64,000 bases of DNA, from assembly GCF_018802605.1 (NCBI RefSeq), contig NZ_CP069161.1, forward strand, positions 496,001 to 560,000, in the 5' to 3' direction. The position numbers were made by a program, and so were the translations under genes. This DNA comes from Paludibacterium paludis (GTDB taxonomy: Bacteria > Pseudomonadota > Gammaproteobacteria > Burkholderiales > Chromobacteriaceae). How positions within the stretch are numbered: position 1 is the stretch's first letter; every line of letters begins with the position of its first letter. This document shows, in pieces, positions 1 to 8,856 of this stretch. The notes below the pieces were generated by a model. The model did not search any database, had not been told where the DNA came from, and worked only from the letters and a program-made list of their open reading frames with translations.

Positions 1-2
1 TC

Positions 3-1013
3 GTGCCACTCGTGCAGATGCTTGACATCATTTGGCTGGGTTTCAAGAGCCACTCCATTCCATGGCAAGAAACACGAATCGCTTACAGTCGGATGGAGTT
101 GAGTGTCCATGTGAATTTGGTATTGTCATTTTTTGCTACGGAACTGACATTAAGAGCTGCGCTTGGCAAATCCTGGTTGTCTGTAAAAACCCCCGTACTG
201 GTTTTTATGTTTGCAGTATGCGTTTTTGTTGACTTACAGCTTGTCACAAGGAATGCCACTGTTGGCATGATAAGTATGGTCGTCTCGAACGTTATTTTCG
301 TGATGCTTTACAGATTTAGGAAATGGGGCACAAAGAAGTTGATACTGGTGGCGTTGGCGGGCATCGTTTTCTTGGGCGCGCTTGTGAAAATATCACTTGT
401 CACCGATCCTCGCTGGAGGTCACTTGCAGAAACTGTGCCTTACTCTCTCGATATCAAAAACTATAAATTTTGGCTAAATAATGAAAAATACCCGCATCCT
501 AGGTTGGCCTCAGGAGAGGAAGTTAGCCTTTCGAATTATGAGCGTCTAGCCTGGGCCAAGGTTGGCATCGAGCTGGTAGCGAAGGAACCTCTTGGTATCG
601 GTATCGGGAATGATAATTTTCATCGACTTGTTGAAAAGCATTTCCAGGAACCATCGACCACGACACAGAGCCACTCGGGGCTGCTGAATTTCACTTTTGC
701 GGCAGGTATCCCGGGTTTGCTTCTTTGGCTAATGCTGATTTTTTCATTTGCGGCGACTGGCTGGAATAGTTTTTATCGTGAAAAGAAGGTAGTTGGACTT
801 TTTCTGTTGATGTTCATTCTTGGGTTTACGTCACGAAGTGTGTTCGATGATGTTTTGCGAGATCACATGCTCGAAATGTTTACCTTTTTCAGCTGTCTGT
901 TACTCGTGATTTGCTACCGGGAAAAGTCACAAGCGGTCGAGTGTTCAGATGGAGGCCCCTCGGCGATGAACCCTCCGGTGGACAGTTGGGGTAAACACAA
1001 GAAAAGTTTTTAG
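3..1013 (+). CDS. O-antigen ligase / Wzy family membrane protein (5'-truncated by window edge)
   Basis: The reading frame is open from the left edge, so the N-terminus is probably missing. About seven hydrophobic segments are visible. Between the fourth and fifth lies a long polar loop (roughly residues 130-225) that would face the periplasm. After the loop comes GIGIGNDNF, then SHSGLLNFTFAAGIPG leading into a membrane helix, which is the pattern of the Wzy_C/WaaL family. Members ligate O-antigen to lipid A-core or polymerise repeat units. The next gene, a glycosyltransferase, starts 11 nt after the stop, so this is the upstream part of a glycan operon. The family is fairly sure; ligase versus polymerase cannot be decided here. 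Confidence 0.75.
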   Translation: MPLVQMLDIIWLGFKSHSIPWQETRIAYSRMELSVHVNLVLSFFATELTLRAALGKSWLSVKTPVLVFMFAVCVFVDLQLVTRNATVGMISMVVSNVIFVMLYRFRKWGTKKLILVALAGIVFLGALVKISLVTDPRWRSLAETVPYSLDIKNYKFWLNNEKYPHPRLASGEEVSLSNYERLAWAKVGIELVAKEPLGIGIGNDNFHRLVEKHFQEPSTTTQSHSGLLNFTFAAGIPGLLLWLMLIFSFAATGWNSFYREKKVVGLFLLMFILGFTSRSVFDDVLRDHMLEMFTFFSCLLLVICYREKSQAVECSDGGPSAMNPPVDSWGKHKKSF

Positions 1014-1024
1014 GAGTCGTGTTT

Positions 1025-2155
1025 ATGCGCATCGCGCATATCGAGTCATCCATGGACTGGGGCGGACAAGAACTCCGCATCGTCGAACAGACGCAATGGT
1101 TGAATGATCATGGCTATCCGGCCTGGATAGTTGCTCGCCCCGGTTCTGCAATTCTCCAGCAGGCCCGCATGAGAGCATTGCCGCTTCTGTCTCTCGAAAT
1201 CCGCGGTTCGGTAAATCCCACGACATTCTTCTCCTTGCGCCGTTTTTTGGCCGATAATCAGATTGATATTCTTGATTGCCATGGAAATCGTGATAGTACG
1301 TACGGAGCCTGGATCAAGTGGCTGACCGGGCGTACGGTGGTGCGCTCCCGTCATGTCACCGATCCCATCGGCGTCAATGCGCTGAAACGCCTGGTTTGGC
1401 GCCATGGCAACGATGGTGTGATTGTCACCGCCGGACGGGTACGAGAGATACTCGACGAGGCCGGCCTGGTGAATCCCGAACATGTCTATGTCGCGGTGGC
1501 CGGGGTGGATGAACAACGTTTCTCGCCAGACCGGGATGGTGCCGCATTGCGTCAATCCCTTGGTATCCCGGCCAATCACATCGTGATTGCCAATGTCGGC
1601 ATGATCCGGCCGGACAAGGGGCAACTGCACTTTGTCAGAGCTTGCGCCTCACTCCTGCGGCGGCACAGTGACATCACGTGCATTCAGCTTGGCGAGGCGA
1701 CGACTCAGACGGAAAGCTACAAGCAAGAGGTAGTGGGCGCCGTACGCACCGATATCGAGAGCGGGCGTATCCGTTTTCTCGGCTATCAGAGTGATATCGA
1801 AAACTGGCTGGCGATCGCCGATATGGTCGTTATCGCCTCTGTCGCCACCGAGGCGCAGACTCGTCTGGTGGCGCAGGCGTTCCTGATGAAAAAGAATGTT
1901 GTGGCGACCACCACGGGCGGTTTACCCGAAATGATCGATCACGAGCGAACCGGTCTGCTGTGCGAGCCGGGCTCCGATACCGCCCTCGCCACGTCGGTGG
2001 CGCGCTTGCTGGATGATCCTGATCTGGCTAGCCGTTTGAGAGAAGCCGCCTTCGATCACGCGCTTCAGTATATGTCTTTCGACTACATGATGCGGGGCAT
2101 GCTCAATTGTTATCGGGACGCGATGCGGCGTTCGGGGCGAGTGGAGGCCGCATGA
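1025..2155 (+). CDS. GT4-type glycosyltransferase
   Basis: A 376-residue GT-B fold protein starting MRIAHIESSMDWGGQELRIV. It transfers a sugar from an activated donor during surface polysaccharide or LPS synthesis at the cytoplasmic membrane face. The N-terminal half has a Rossmann-like start with the GGQE loop. The C-terminal half has NVGMIRPDKGQ (start of the donor domain) and TGGLPEMIDHERTGLL near residue 300, the usual nucleotide-sugar region. I chose ATG 1025 because AGGAG at 1012-1016 sits 8 nt upstream; an in-frame GTG at 1019 would be too close. It overlaps the next gene by ATGA. The sugar specificity is unknown. Confidence 0.85.
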   Translation: MRIAHIESSMDWGGQELRIVEQTQWLNDHGYPAWIVARPGSAILQQARMRALPLLSLEIRGSVNPTTFFSLRRFLADNQIDILDCHGNRDSTYGAWIKWLTGRTVVRSRHVTDPIGVNALKRLVWRHGNDGVIVTAGRVREILDEAGLVNPEHVYVAVAGVDEQRFSPDRDGAALRQSLGIPANHIVIANVGMIRPDKGQLHFVRACASLLRRHSDITCIQLGEATTQTESYKQEVVGAVRTDIESGRIRFLGYQSDIENWLAIADMVVIASVATEAQTRLVAQAFLMKKNVVATTTGGLPEMIDHERTGLLCEPGSDTALATSVARLLDDPDLASRLREAAFDHALQYMSFDYMMRGMLNCYRDAMRRSGRVEAA

Positions 2156-3360
2156 AGCGGTTGCGTATCGCCCATCTGATCGATCTGGCCAACGTAGGCG
2201 GTGTGGAGACGCTTTACGCGGAGTTTTTGCGTGCTTCACCTCCTGACGGATGGCACGTCGAACATCTGACCGTGGCGGACAGTCCGGAGCCAGCGGCCCG
2301 TTTCTCCGACATCGGTCAGCATGGCCGCTACGTCTCCTGGCGCTGCCTGGGGCCTCTGTCTGTGCCGCGCCGGCCGTATGCGTTGCGGGCATGGAACCGT
2401 TTGCGCCTCATCCGGCAATTCCGGCCGGATCTTGTGGTGGCGTGGAACCAGTTCACTGACTTCCGGCTTGATCCGGTGGAATTGGGGTGTCCGCTGGTGT
2501 ACTATGAGCATGGCATGAGCTGGTATACCCACCATCCACGTCAGTTGCAAGGATTCTTCCCCCATGTCGCCTCGGCGATTGCCGTGTCCAGAGCCGGCGC
2601 CCGCATGCTGCAGCTCAAGCATCGGGTACCGTTCGATGTGACGGTATGCCCGAACCCGGTTCGTCCCGGATTGTCCGGCCAGAGCCATGTGCCGCGCGGT
2701 TTGCCGAGCGGGCGCCCTCTCCGGCTAGGATTCGCCGGCCGGCTTGTTCCCCTGAAAGCGGTTGGGTTGCTGATACTCGCGATCGAAGAGCTGCGCAGCC
2801 GGGGCATGCATGCTGAGGCCCGCATCGCAGGAGAAGGGGCCGAACGTCCCGTACTGGAAGCGCTTGTCAAACGGCTTGGTCTGGAGGATCGGGTGATATT
2901 CCTGGGTTTGGTCGACGATATGTCGGGGTTCTATCGTTCGATCGATCTTTTTGTGATGACTTCCATGCACGAAACCATGCCTTTGGTGTGCCTTGAGGCC
3001 ATGGCACATGGTTTGCCTGTTCTGTGCCCGACAGTCGACGGCTTTCCCGAAGTGGTCGATGATGGCAAGACTGGAGCCTGCCTGGCTCCACGTTGGCCGA
3101 TTGACGACTATGCGCGTGCCACGGGCGCCAGTACCGCTTTTGCTCGGGAGGTTTACGACCCCGACCTTGATTCGCTCGTGCCGACTCGGCTGATGCATCC
3201 TGCCGATATGGCCGACGCGCTCCAGTTCATGACATCGACCGAAGAGCGTTACCGGGAACTGAGCGCCGGGGCACTCGCCAAAGCGGCTGTTGCCCACCGC
3301 TTCGACGACTGGCTGGCCAGGTTTTACGCGCGGCTTGCCGCCGCGGCCGGCAAGCCGTGA
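2152..3360 (+). CDS. GT4-type glycosyltransferase
   Basis: A 402-residue glycosyltransferase beginning MKRLRIAHLIDLANVGGVET, with the GGVE loop typical of GT4 enzymes. The second domain opens with LRLGFAGRLVPLKAV (about residue 195) and carries MHETMPLVCLEAMAHGLPV around residue 280, the E-x7-E-like donor-binding region. The start ATG 2152 overlaps the previous stop (ATGA), indicating translational coupling; an upstream in-frame ATG at 2107 lies inside the previous gene and is less likely. The 3' end overlaps the convergent deacetylase-like gene by 37 nt. It is likely part of LPS core or capsule assembly with its neighbours; the substrate is not determinable. Confidence 0.85.
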   Translation: MKRLRIAHLIDLANVGGVETLYAEFLRASPPDGWHVEHLTVADSPEPAARFSDIGQHGRYVSWRCLGPLSVPRRPYALRAWNRLRLIRQFRPDLVVAWNQFTDFRLDPVELGCPLVYYEHGMSWYTHHPRQLQGFFPHVASAIAVSRAGARMLQLKHRVPFDVTVCPNPVRPGLSGQSHVPRGLPSGRPLRLGFAGRLVPLKAVGLLILAIEELRSRGMHAEARIAGEGAERPVLEALVKRLGLEDRVIFLGLVDDMSGFYRSIDLFVMTSMHETMPLVCLEAMAHGLPVLCPTVDGFPEVVDDGKTGACLAPRWPIDDYARATGASTAFAREVYDPDLDSLVPTRLMHPADMADALQFMTSTEERYRELSAGALAKAAVAHRFDDWLARFYARLAAAAGKP

Positions 3361-4313
3361 CGTTCGACATGGCCAGCGTGGTATTCCGCGAGCGTCGCTC
3401 CTGAATAATCTCGCGCCAGATGCGTGAACAGGGCTTCAAGGTCCCGGTAGAGCTCTTCGATATCCGCCTCCGTCCTGAATGTCGGGCTGCCGCCAGGCAT
3501 GAATTCCGACGAGTGCAGCATGAACTCCAGGTAGTCGGACCCGCCAGCGCCAACCCGGTCGGCGAGTGTGATCATTTCCCTGGCGTTACCTCCACGCGGA
3601 CGCAACCAGCTCATGGAGCGGGGGCGCGACTTGCCGCGCAGGCGATTCACCGTGTCCTTGAGTCCTTGCACGATAGATGAATATTTCGGACGTGTTGTCA
3701 TAGGAATTTCCAGCAGTGGCAGCGAGCCGGCTTGGCCGATATCACATTCGTCGAGCCAGTAAGCCGACTCCGGGAATTCTCTGTAGTCGGTTCCTCCCCG
3801 ACCCTGACGGGCTCCTCTTGTCTGGCTCCAGTCGACATGCGGAGTCACCGAGCAGTCCACCTTGTACCCGTGTTCCACCAGCAGCTTGGCATAGCGGCCG
3901 TCGAAGGCCCAGCGTCCGGCGCGGTGGCTGACCATCTTGACCCCGAACGTATCCTCCAGAAGATGGGTCATGGTGGCTATCTTGGCGCGCATGACTTCCA
4001 GCGGGTATTCGATCAGGTAAGCTTTGTCCTCGCCACCGTGGTCGGTTTCAGGATGCAGAGGAGGACTGTTCCAGGCATGCAGATGCATGCCGATCTCCGC
4101 TGTTTCCCGGGAGATCACGTCCCGGGCGAAAGCCTGGTAGACTGGATCGATCGCCATTTCGTGGTTGGTCAGATAGCACGGCTTGAAGCCGAAGCGTTCG
4201 CACAATGTCTGGAAGCGCTCGAGAAAACCGGCGTTGCGGGTAGTCAGCGTGGCTGCATTGCCCCACAGGTCGTCGCCTTCCGTGTCGATGGTGATAAGAA
4301 AGTGCTTTTTCAT
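3324..4313 (-). CDS. Polysaccharide deacetylase-like protein (NodB-homology type, WalW-like)
   Basis: A 329-residue protein starting MKKHFLITIDTEGDDLWG. The early ITIDTEGD, followed by EIGMHLHAWNSPPL near residue 95 and MVSHRAGRWAFDG near 150, matches the layout of NodB-fold carbohydrate esterases: an Asp pair early, a paired-His metal motif, and an Arg/Asp motif later. Its position among glycosyltransferases suggests deacetylation or another trimming step on a surface glycan. It has no signal peptide, so it probably acts in the cytoplasm. The start overlaps the stop of the preceding minus-strand gene by ATGA. Exact chemistry is inferred; some members of this family are uncharacterised. Confidence 0.7.
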   Translation of the reverse strand: MKKHFLITIDTEGDDLWGNAATLTTRNAGFLERFQTLCERFGFKPCYLTNHEMAIDPVYQAFARDVISRETAEIGMHLHAWNSPPLHPETDHGGEDKAYLIEYPLEVMRAKIATMTHLLEDTFGVKMVSHRAGRWAFDGRYAKLLVEHGYKVDCSVTPHVDWSQTRGARQGRGGTDYREFPESAYWLDECDIGQAGSLPLLEIPMTTRPKYSSIVQGLKDTVNRLRGKSRPRSMSWLRPRGGNAREMITLADRVGAGGSDYLEFMLHSSEFMPGGSPTFRTEADIEELYRDLEALFTHLARDYSGATLAEYHAGHVERHGLPAAAASRA

Positions 4314-5422
4314 GATGCAGCCTTGGATTGCCCGTTTGCGAGGGCCAAATAACGATCGACGATACTCTCGACAGAGAAGCGCCTCAAGAGTGCCTCGGGA
4401 ATGGCTGGCGGTACGGTGGTAACTTCGTCGATGGCGCGAGCCAAATCGCCGCAGGACGGCTCGACGATCCAGCGGGCGAGTTCACCTTGCAGAATATCGT
4501 TCGGCCCGTCAGGGTGGTAGCGCGTTGAAACGACTGGTGTTCCGCAGGCCATTGCTTCAACCAGCACCAGTCCGAATCCTTCATGATCTGAACTGAGTAC
4601 CAGTGCCTCCGCCGCGCGCATCCACGGGTAGGGGTTTGACTGAAATCCGGCAAGAACCACGCGTGGCGAGATACCGAGGGCTAGAGCGCGTTGTTTGAGA
4701 TCTGCCGTTTCCTCATGGCTGCCTTTGCCCACAAGCACGAGCTTTCCGGGATAGTTCGCGCTGGCAAAGGCCTCAAGAAGCCTGTCATGGCGTTTGACCG
4801 GATGGAATCGGCCGACGTGCACGATGAAGCGCTCCCCGTCCATTGGGCACGGCTCCATAGCGAGCTGCCGTACGGTGGGAAGATCGACGGGATTATCGAT
4901 AATCTCCAGCTTTGCCGGCTGTATCCCTCCGCTTTCCAGAATGTCACGGGCTACACCTCGCCCGACGGCAATCAGCTTGTTATTGCCATATGTGTTCTTG
5001 AGTTGATGCTTTTTCAGGATTCGAGCCAGTCCGCTCCTGCGTTCCAATTGGGTTTTGGCAACGGCGCCGTGCAGGCAGTACCATGCCCGTGTCCCGAGCG
5101 ATGACGCGGCGACGATACGGTCGGTTTTGGGCAGATTGGAGATAATGAGTTGTGGCGGCGACGGCAGCCCGGCGACCGCCGCGTCCAGCGCCCTTGCGCG
5201 CCGGCGAATCTCGGTCTGGCGGCGCAGCGGCCCCCGGTACCGATCCTCGAGCTGGATAAAGCGCACGCCGTCGGGCAGGGTATAAGCCATTTCCGCGCGT
5301 AATGAGATGAGGGTCACATCGAGGCCGCGAGCGAGCATGCCGCCAGCCAGCGTCAGCACGACCTTCTCAGCCCCCCCGCCTGCGAGTCCGTCGATAATGA
5401 AAGCGACATGACATACGCTCAT
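4310..5422 (-). CDS. GT4-type glycosyltransferase (LPS core type)
   Basis: A 370-residue GT-B enzyme starting MSVCHVAFIIDGLAGGGAEK, with the GGGAEKV loop that marks WaaG/WbnK-like GT4 enzymes. The donor half begins RFIVHVGRFHPVKRHDRLLE (about residue 195) and contains SSDHEGFGLVLVEAMACGTP (about 285), the classic EGFGL...EA nucleotide-sugar motif. It forms a coupled minus-strand run with the heptosyltransferase upstream (4-nt overlap) and the deacetylase-like gene downstream (4-nt overlap). The likely role is sugar addition to the LPS inner or outer core at the inner membrane. Acceptor and donor are unknown. Confidence 0.87.
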   Translation of the reverse strand: MSVCHVAFIIDGLAGGGAEKVVLTLAGGMLARGLDVTLISLRAEMAYTLPDGVRFIQLEDRYRGPLRRQTEIRRRARALDAAVAGLPSPPQLIISNLPKTDRIVAASSLGTRAWYCLHGAVAKTQLERRSGLARILKKHQLKNTYGNNKLIAVGRGVARDILESGGIQPAKLEIIDNPVDLPTVRQLAMEPCPMDGERFIVHVGRFHPVKRHDRLLEAFASANYPGKLVLVGKGSHEETADLKQRALALGISPRVVLAGFQSNPYPWMRAAEALVLSSDHEGFGLVLVEAMACGTPVVSTRYHPDGPNDILQGELARWIVEPSCGDLARAIDEVTTVPPAIPEALLRRFSVESIVDRYLALANGQSKAAS

Positions 5423-6543
5423 GGGCGCTCTCCGGCCAGGAAACCCCTCGCGGCGTCAAGCACCGGCTCGACTGGTATTGCCCGGAGGTAGCGTTCCGTG
5501 GTCGACGTGTCCACCGCGTCCGGATCGATCAGCGGGCCGTAATCCGCTGCGTGGATCAGCGCATGCCGGGCCATCCAGGGGTGCCATTCGTTGATTTTAC
5601 TGGGACCGAACAGCGCGACGATATCGCGGTCCAGAGCGGCGGCCATGTGCATCGGCACCGAATCGACGCCGATGAACAGTCCGGCGCCTTCGATCGCCGC
5701 GGCAAGTTCCGTCAGACTCAGTTGGCCTGCCAGCGAATGCACGCGTGGCGATCGTACGCGCCGCAGGATGGCATCCACCAAAGCGAGCTCTTCCCTGACG
5801 GGGGCGGCGGTCATGATGATTGTGTGACCATCATCGGCCAGCGACTGGATCACGCTGGCAAAGCGGTCGTCTTCCCAGCATTTGAAAAACCACCGGGAGG
5901 CAGGATGGATGAGGATATAAGGCCCGGTCACCCCGAGTGCTTCGAGCTGCCTGCCGACTGTATCGCGATCGCGTTGATCGATCGCCATCACGCAACGTTT
6001 ATCGGCGGGTGCGGCGGTGATGCCAAGCGTTTCCAGTGCGAGCAGGTTCTGTTCGACCGTGTGAATGGTATTGCTGGGAGCCAGCGGAGCGAGGCGGCTG
6101 AACAGGGACGCCCAGCGGTTTCCGCGGCGCTTGGGGTAATCGAATCCCACCGCCTCCTGGCGGGCCAGCAATCTGGCCAGCAGTGCGCCGTTCCATTGGT
6201 CGGACAGGTGAATCACCCAATCGTAGCGCCGACCGGCCATCCGGCGATACAGGGAAAGGAGGTGGCAGAGTTTTGCCGCGCCCTTGAGGCCGCGATCCAG
6301 ACCCCATACCCGGTCGATGTCCGTGTTGCGCGATACGATGGGTATGGTTTCCCGGTAAACCAGAAAATCGATCTGCGCATGCGGATAGCGCATTTTGAGA
6401 ACCCGCGCGACAGGCGTGCACAGAAGGATGTCTCCATGGTGTCGCAACTTGATCACCAGAATGCGTTTGGGTGGGGCGAGGTCAGTCAAGGTCGAACGGT
6501 CCGAAACGGGTTGTAAAGCGATATGGAGGCAAGGATAACGCAA
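5419..6543 (-). CDS. waaQ: GT9 heptosyltransferase, WaaQ-like (heptosyltransferase III type)
   Basis: A GT9 protein of up to 374 residues. The N-terminal part reads PKRILVIKLRHHGDILLCTP, the hallmark of WaaQ-type LPS heptosyltransferases (GDILL/GDVLL). Near residue 315 is LFIGVDSVPMHMAAALDRDI, the donor-binding (D/E)SxxxH region, followed by ALFGPSK. It adds a side heptose to the LPS inner core in the cytoplasm. It is first gene of a three-gene minus-strand operon. The longest frame uses TTG at 6543; no convincing ribosome site is seen, and a TTG about 19 codons later (just before TDLAPPKRIL) is a plausible alternative. Confidence 0.82.
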   Translation of the reverse strand: MRYPCLHIALQPVSDRSTLTDLAPPKRILVIKLRHHGDILLCTPVARVLKMRYPHAQIDFLVYRETIPIVSRNTDIDRVWGLDRGLKGAAKLCHLLSLYRRMAGRRYDWVIHLSDQWNGALLARLLARQEAVGFDYPKRRGNRWASLFSRLAPLAPSNTIHTVEQNLLALETLGITAAPADKRCVMAIDQRDRDTVGRQLEALGVTGPYILIHPASRWFFKCWEDDRFASVIQSLADDGHTIIMTAAPVREELALVDAILRRVRSPRVHSLAGQLSLTELAAAIEGAGLFIGVDSVPMHMAAALDRDIVALFGPSKINEWHPWMARHALIHAADYGPLIDPDAVDTSTTERYLRAIPVEPVLDAARGFLAGERP

Positions 6544-6624
6544 ATGGCGTTGCCGGGGGATGAGGAGCGGGGATTCTTTTTATGTTTTATATGATTGGCA
6601 TGTTTCGGATGGTGCCGTGGCCAG

Positions 6625-6660
6625 AAACGAAAACACCGGCGCAGAGCCGGTGTCGGAGCA
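6625..6660 (-). terminator. Rho-independent terminator after the FimV-like gene
   Basis: Read on the minus strand, an 8-bp perfect stem ACACCGGC / GCCGGTGT (arms at 6633-6640 and 6646-6653) with a 5-nt loop is followed by TTTCGTTTC. It lies 30 nt past the stop of the 6689-7063 gene, so it ends that transcript and insulates the heptosyltransferase operon. Confidence 0.8.
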
Positions 6661-6688
6661 ACTGCCGTCTCAGACGGCTTGATGCCAT

Positions 6689-7063
6689 TCAGGTGTTGAA
6701 CAGGGGATTCATCGGATCCATGTCCCGTCCGTTTTTCTGGATGGTTTTCCAGACATTCTGCCCCTGCAGTCTCGGGTGAACATCCGTCGCCAGTTGCGAA
6801 TAAGCCTTGACGTCACGGTCCGAGGAGTAGGCCCGGAGCAGGGTGACCTTGGCGGCCAGATTGTCCGGTTCGTCCGCCAGCGCATCGCGCAGCACGCGGA
6901 CGGCCTCCTTGGTTTTCCCGTAGGCCAGGAAAACCTCGGCCTCCCCGATCGGGTCGATTCCCCTGTCCCGCGGCTTGGTGTAGGAGACCGAGCGCCAGAC
7001 CTTTCGACACAGTAACAAGGCGGCCAGGCAGCCCAGTCCGCTGATCATGCTTGTCATCATCAC
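6689..7063 (-). CDS. FimV C-terminal-domain-like membrane-anchored protein
   Basis: A 124-residue protein with an N-terminal hydrophobic stretch (about residues 5-20, ISGLGCLAALLLC) that would anchor it in the inner membrane. This is followed by one TPR-like repeat (EAEVFLAYGKTKEAVRVLRD) and a C-terminal tail WKTIQKNGRDMDPMNPLFNT. That tail closely resembles the end of FimV/TspA proteins, which support type IV pilus assembly and polar localisation. It lies just past aroB, downstream of the pil operon, so a pilus or cell-pole role is a reasonable inference. The start is GTG 7063 or ATG 7060/7057; GAGGG on the minus strand is 8 nt from the GTG. Confidence 0.55.
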   Translation of the reverse strand: MMMTSMISGLGCLAALLLCRKVWRSVSYTKPRDRGIDPIGEAEVFLAYGKTKEAVRVLRDALADEPDNLAAKVTLLRAYSSDRDVKAYSQLATDVHPRLQGQNVWKTIQKNGRDMDPMNPLFNT

Positions 7064-7188
7064 GTGTTTTTCCCTCTCTCTACCTTTGTTGTGTCACTGA
7101 CGGCCGGTGTTGTGGTCATCAGGTGCGCTGTTCCGGAAGAGGTCCGGCCTGAGGGGAGGAGGCGAAGGTGACGATGCGGGGAATGCGA

Positions 7189-8286
7189 TCAGCCTGCACA
7201 TGGACGAACGCGATCGCCGGTCAGTACCCTGTCCAGCGTGCGATCGTCCACATCCCCTTTCAGTACCGCGCGTCCCAGCCGTTCGAGAAGGACAAAACGG
7301 ATAGCGCCCTGTTCCACTTTTTTGTCGTGGCTCATCAGTGACTTCCAGTTTGCCACACCCAAGTCGGGCGCGTGTACTGGCAACCCCGCATTTTCGATCA
7401 AATATCCAATCCGGTTGCAATCCTGTTGCGAAAGCCATCCATACTCCCGTGACAGTTCGGCGGCCAGCACCATGCCGGCAGCAACGGCTTCGCCGTGCAG
7501 CCAGGCTCCGAAGCCCAGCCCCGCCTCGATGGCGTGACCGAATGTGTGGCCAAGGTTGAGCAGTGCGCGGCGTCCCTGTTCCCTTTCGTCTTCGGCGACG
7601 ATTTCCGCCTTCATCTCGATGGAGCGGCGTACCGCATAAAGGAGCGCATCGTGTTCGCGTCCGCGCAATGCGTCGATATGCTCTTCCAGCCAGGCGAAGA
7701 AGGCGTCGTCGCCCAGCAGCGCGTATTTGATCACTTCGGCCAGCCCCGCCGAGATCTCCCTGTCGGGCAGGGTTTCCAGCAGGGAAAGGTCGGCAAGCAC
7801 CATGCGCGGCTGATAAAACGCGCCGATCATGTTCTTGCCCAGCGGGTGATTGATCGCGGTCTTGCCGCCGACCGATGAGTCGACCTGGGCGAGCAGGGTG
7901 GTCGGAATCTGGATGAAATTGGCTCCGCGCTGATAACAGGCGGCGGCAAAGCCCGTCATGTCGCCGATCACTCCTCCGCCCAGCGCGATCAGCGTGATCT
8001 TGCGCTCGGCGCGGGCTTCGAGCAGCGCATCGAAAATCCGGTTCAGCGACACCCAGGTCTTGTGCTCCTCGCCATCGGGAAGGATCACCGGGATGCAGGC
8101 GATGCCGGCGTTCTCCAGCGCGTTTTGCAACGTGGCGAGGTAGAGGGGCGCCACGGTGGTATTGGTGACGATGGCGACCTGGGGAACGGGAAGGTGGGGC
8201 AGGATCAGGTCGACCCGCTTAAGGAGATCCCGGCCGATATGAATGGGGTAACGGGTGTCCGGCAACGCGAGGTCGAGTGTCTGCAT
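7189..8286 (-). CDS. aroB: 3-dehydroquinate synthase
   Basis: A 365-residue AroB, starting [20 protein letters not shown]. It converts DAHP to 3-dehydroquinate in the shikimate pathway using NAD and a divalent metal. Diagnostic motifs are [21 protein letters not shown] (about residues 95-115), [20 protein letters not shown] (about 125-145), metal-binding [11 protein letters not shown] with its Glu, and [12 protein letters not shown] and [11 protein letters not shown] with their His residues. The start is one nucleotide past the aroK stop, showing tight coupling. A longer reading frame extends upstream but it lies out of frame inside aroK and is not coding. The length is normal for the family. 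Confidence 0.97.
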   Translation of the reverse strand: MQTLDLALPDTRYPIHIGRDLLKRVDLILPHLPVPQVAIVTNTTVAPLYLATLQNALENAGIACIPVILPDGEEHKTWVSLNRIFDALLEARAERKITLIALGGGVIGDMTGFAAACYQRGANFIQIPTTLLAQVDSSVGGKTAINHPLGKNMIGAFYQPRMVLADLSLLETLPDREISAGLAEVIKYALLGDDAFFAWLEEHIDALRGREHDALLYAVRRSIEMKAEIVAEDEREQGRRALLNLGHTFGHAIEAGLGFGAWLHGEAVAAGMVLAAELSREYGWLSQQDCNRIGYLIENAGLPVHAPDLGVANWKSLMSHDKKVEQGAIRFVLLERLGRAVLKGDVDDRTLDRVLTGDRVRPCAG

Positions 8287-8287
8287 G

Positions 8288-8833
8288 TCAGTTCCTGGGG
8301 GGGGTGGGGGATCGGAGCAGGTGTTCGAGTTCCGCGACCAGCAGGTTGACGTTTTGCTGGGTGGTATCGACGACGAGATCGGCGATTTCGCGGTAGAGCG
8401 GGTCGCGCTCCCGGTACAGGCTTTCCAGCTTTGCTCTGGGGTCGGCGGTGCGCAGCAGGGGGCGGTTCCGGTCATGGAGGGTGCGGGACAGCAAGTCATC
8501 GATGTTGGCGCGCAGGTAGATGACCTTGCCGTGCGTTTTGAGCAGTTCCCGGTTGGCGGGCCGCAGCACCGCCCCGCCGCCGGTCGCCAGAACGATGTTG
8601 TCGAGTCCGACAAGATCGGCGATCACCGAGCTTTCCCTGTCCCGGAACCGTTGTTCGCCTTCGATATCGAAGATCGTGGCAACGCGAACCCCGCAACGCG
8701 TCTCGATTTCATGATCCGAGTCGTAGAAGGTCCTGCCGGTTCTCCGTGCCAGCGCCCGGCCCACGGTGGTCTTGCCGGCGCCCATCAGACCGACCAGAAA
8801 GAGGTTGCCTGCCAAATTATCCATGACAGGCAT
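8288..8833 (-). CDS. aroK: Shikimate kinase
   Basis: A 178-181-residue kinase that phosphorylates shikimate with ATP. The P-loop [12 protein letters not shown] is at about residues 15-26. The shikimate-binding SDHEIE follows near residue 39 and [10 protein letters not shown] near 58. ATGGGAVL (about 80-87) is the substrate-binding glycine motif, and DRNRPLLR (about 118) is the lid Arg region. Two in-frame starts exist (ATG 8833, giving MPVMDN, or ATG 8824, giving MDN); neither has a strong ribosome site. The position between pilQ and aroB is the conserved pilMNOPQ-aroKB order of beta- and gammaproteobacteria. Confidence 0.96.
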   Translation of the reverse strand: MPVMDNLAGNLFLVGLMGAGKTTVGRALARRTGRTFYDSDHEIETRCGVRVATIFDIEGEQRFRDRESSVIADLVGLDNIVLATGGGAVLRPANRELLKTHGKVIYLRANIDDLLSRTLHDRNRPLLRTADPRAKLESLYRERDPLYREIADLVVDTTQQNVNLLVAELEHLLRSPTPPRN

Positions 8834-8856
8834 TGTATCCGAGGCCGCCCGGCCTG

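Noticed and set aside
8287..8613. N-terminal extension of the aroB frame to 8613
   Set aside because: It lies out of frame within aroK, with an unusual Ser/Pro/Thr/Cys-rich composition. AroB starts cleanly at 8286, one nt past aroK.
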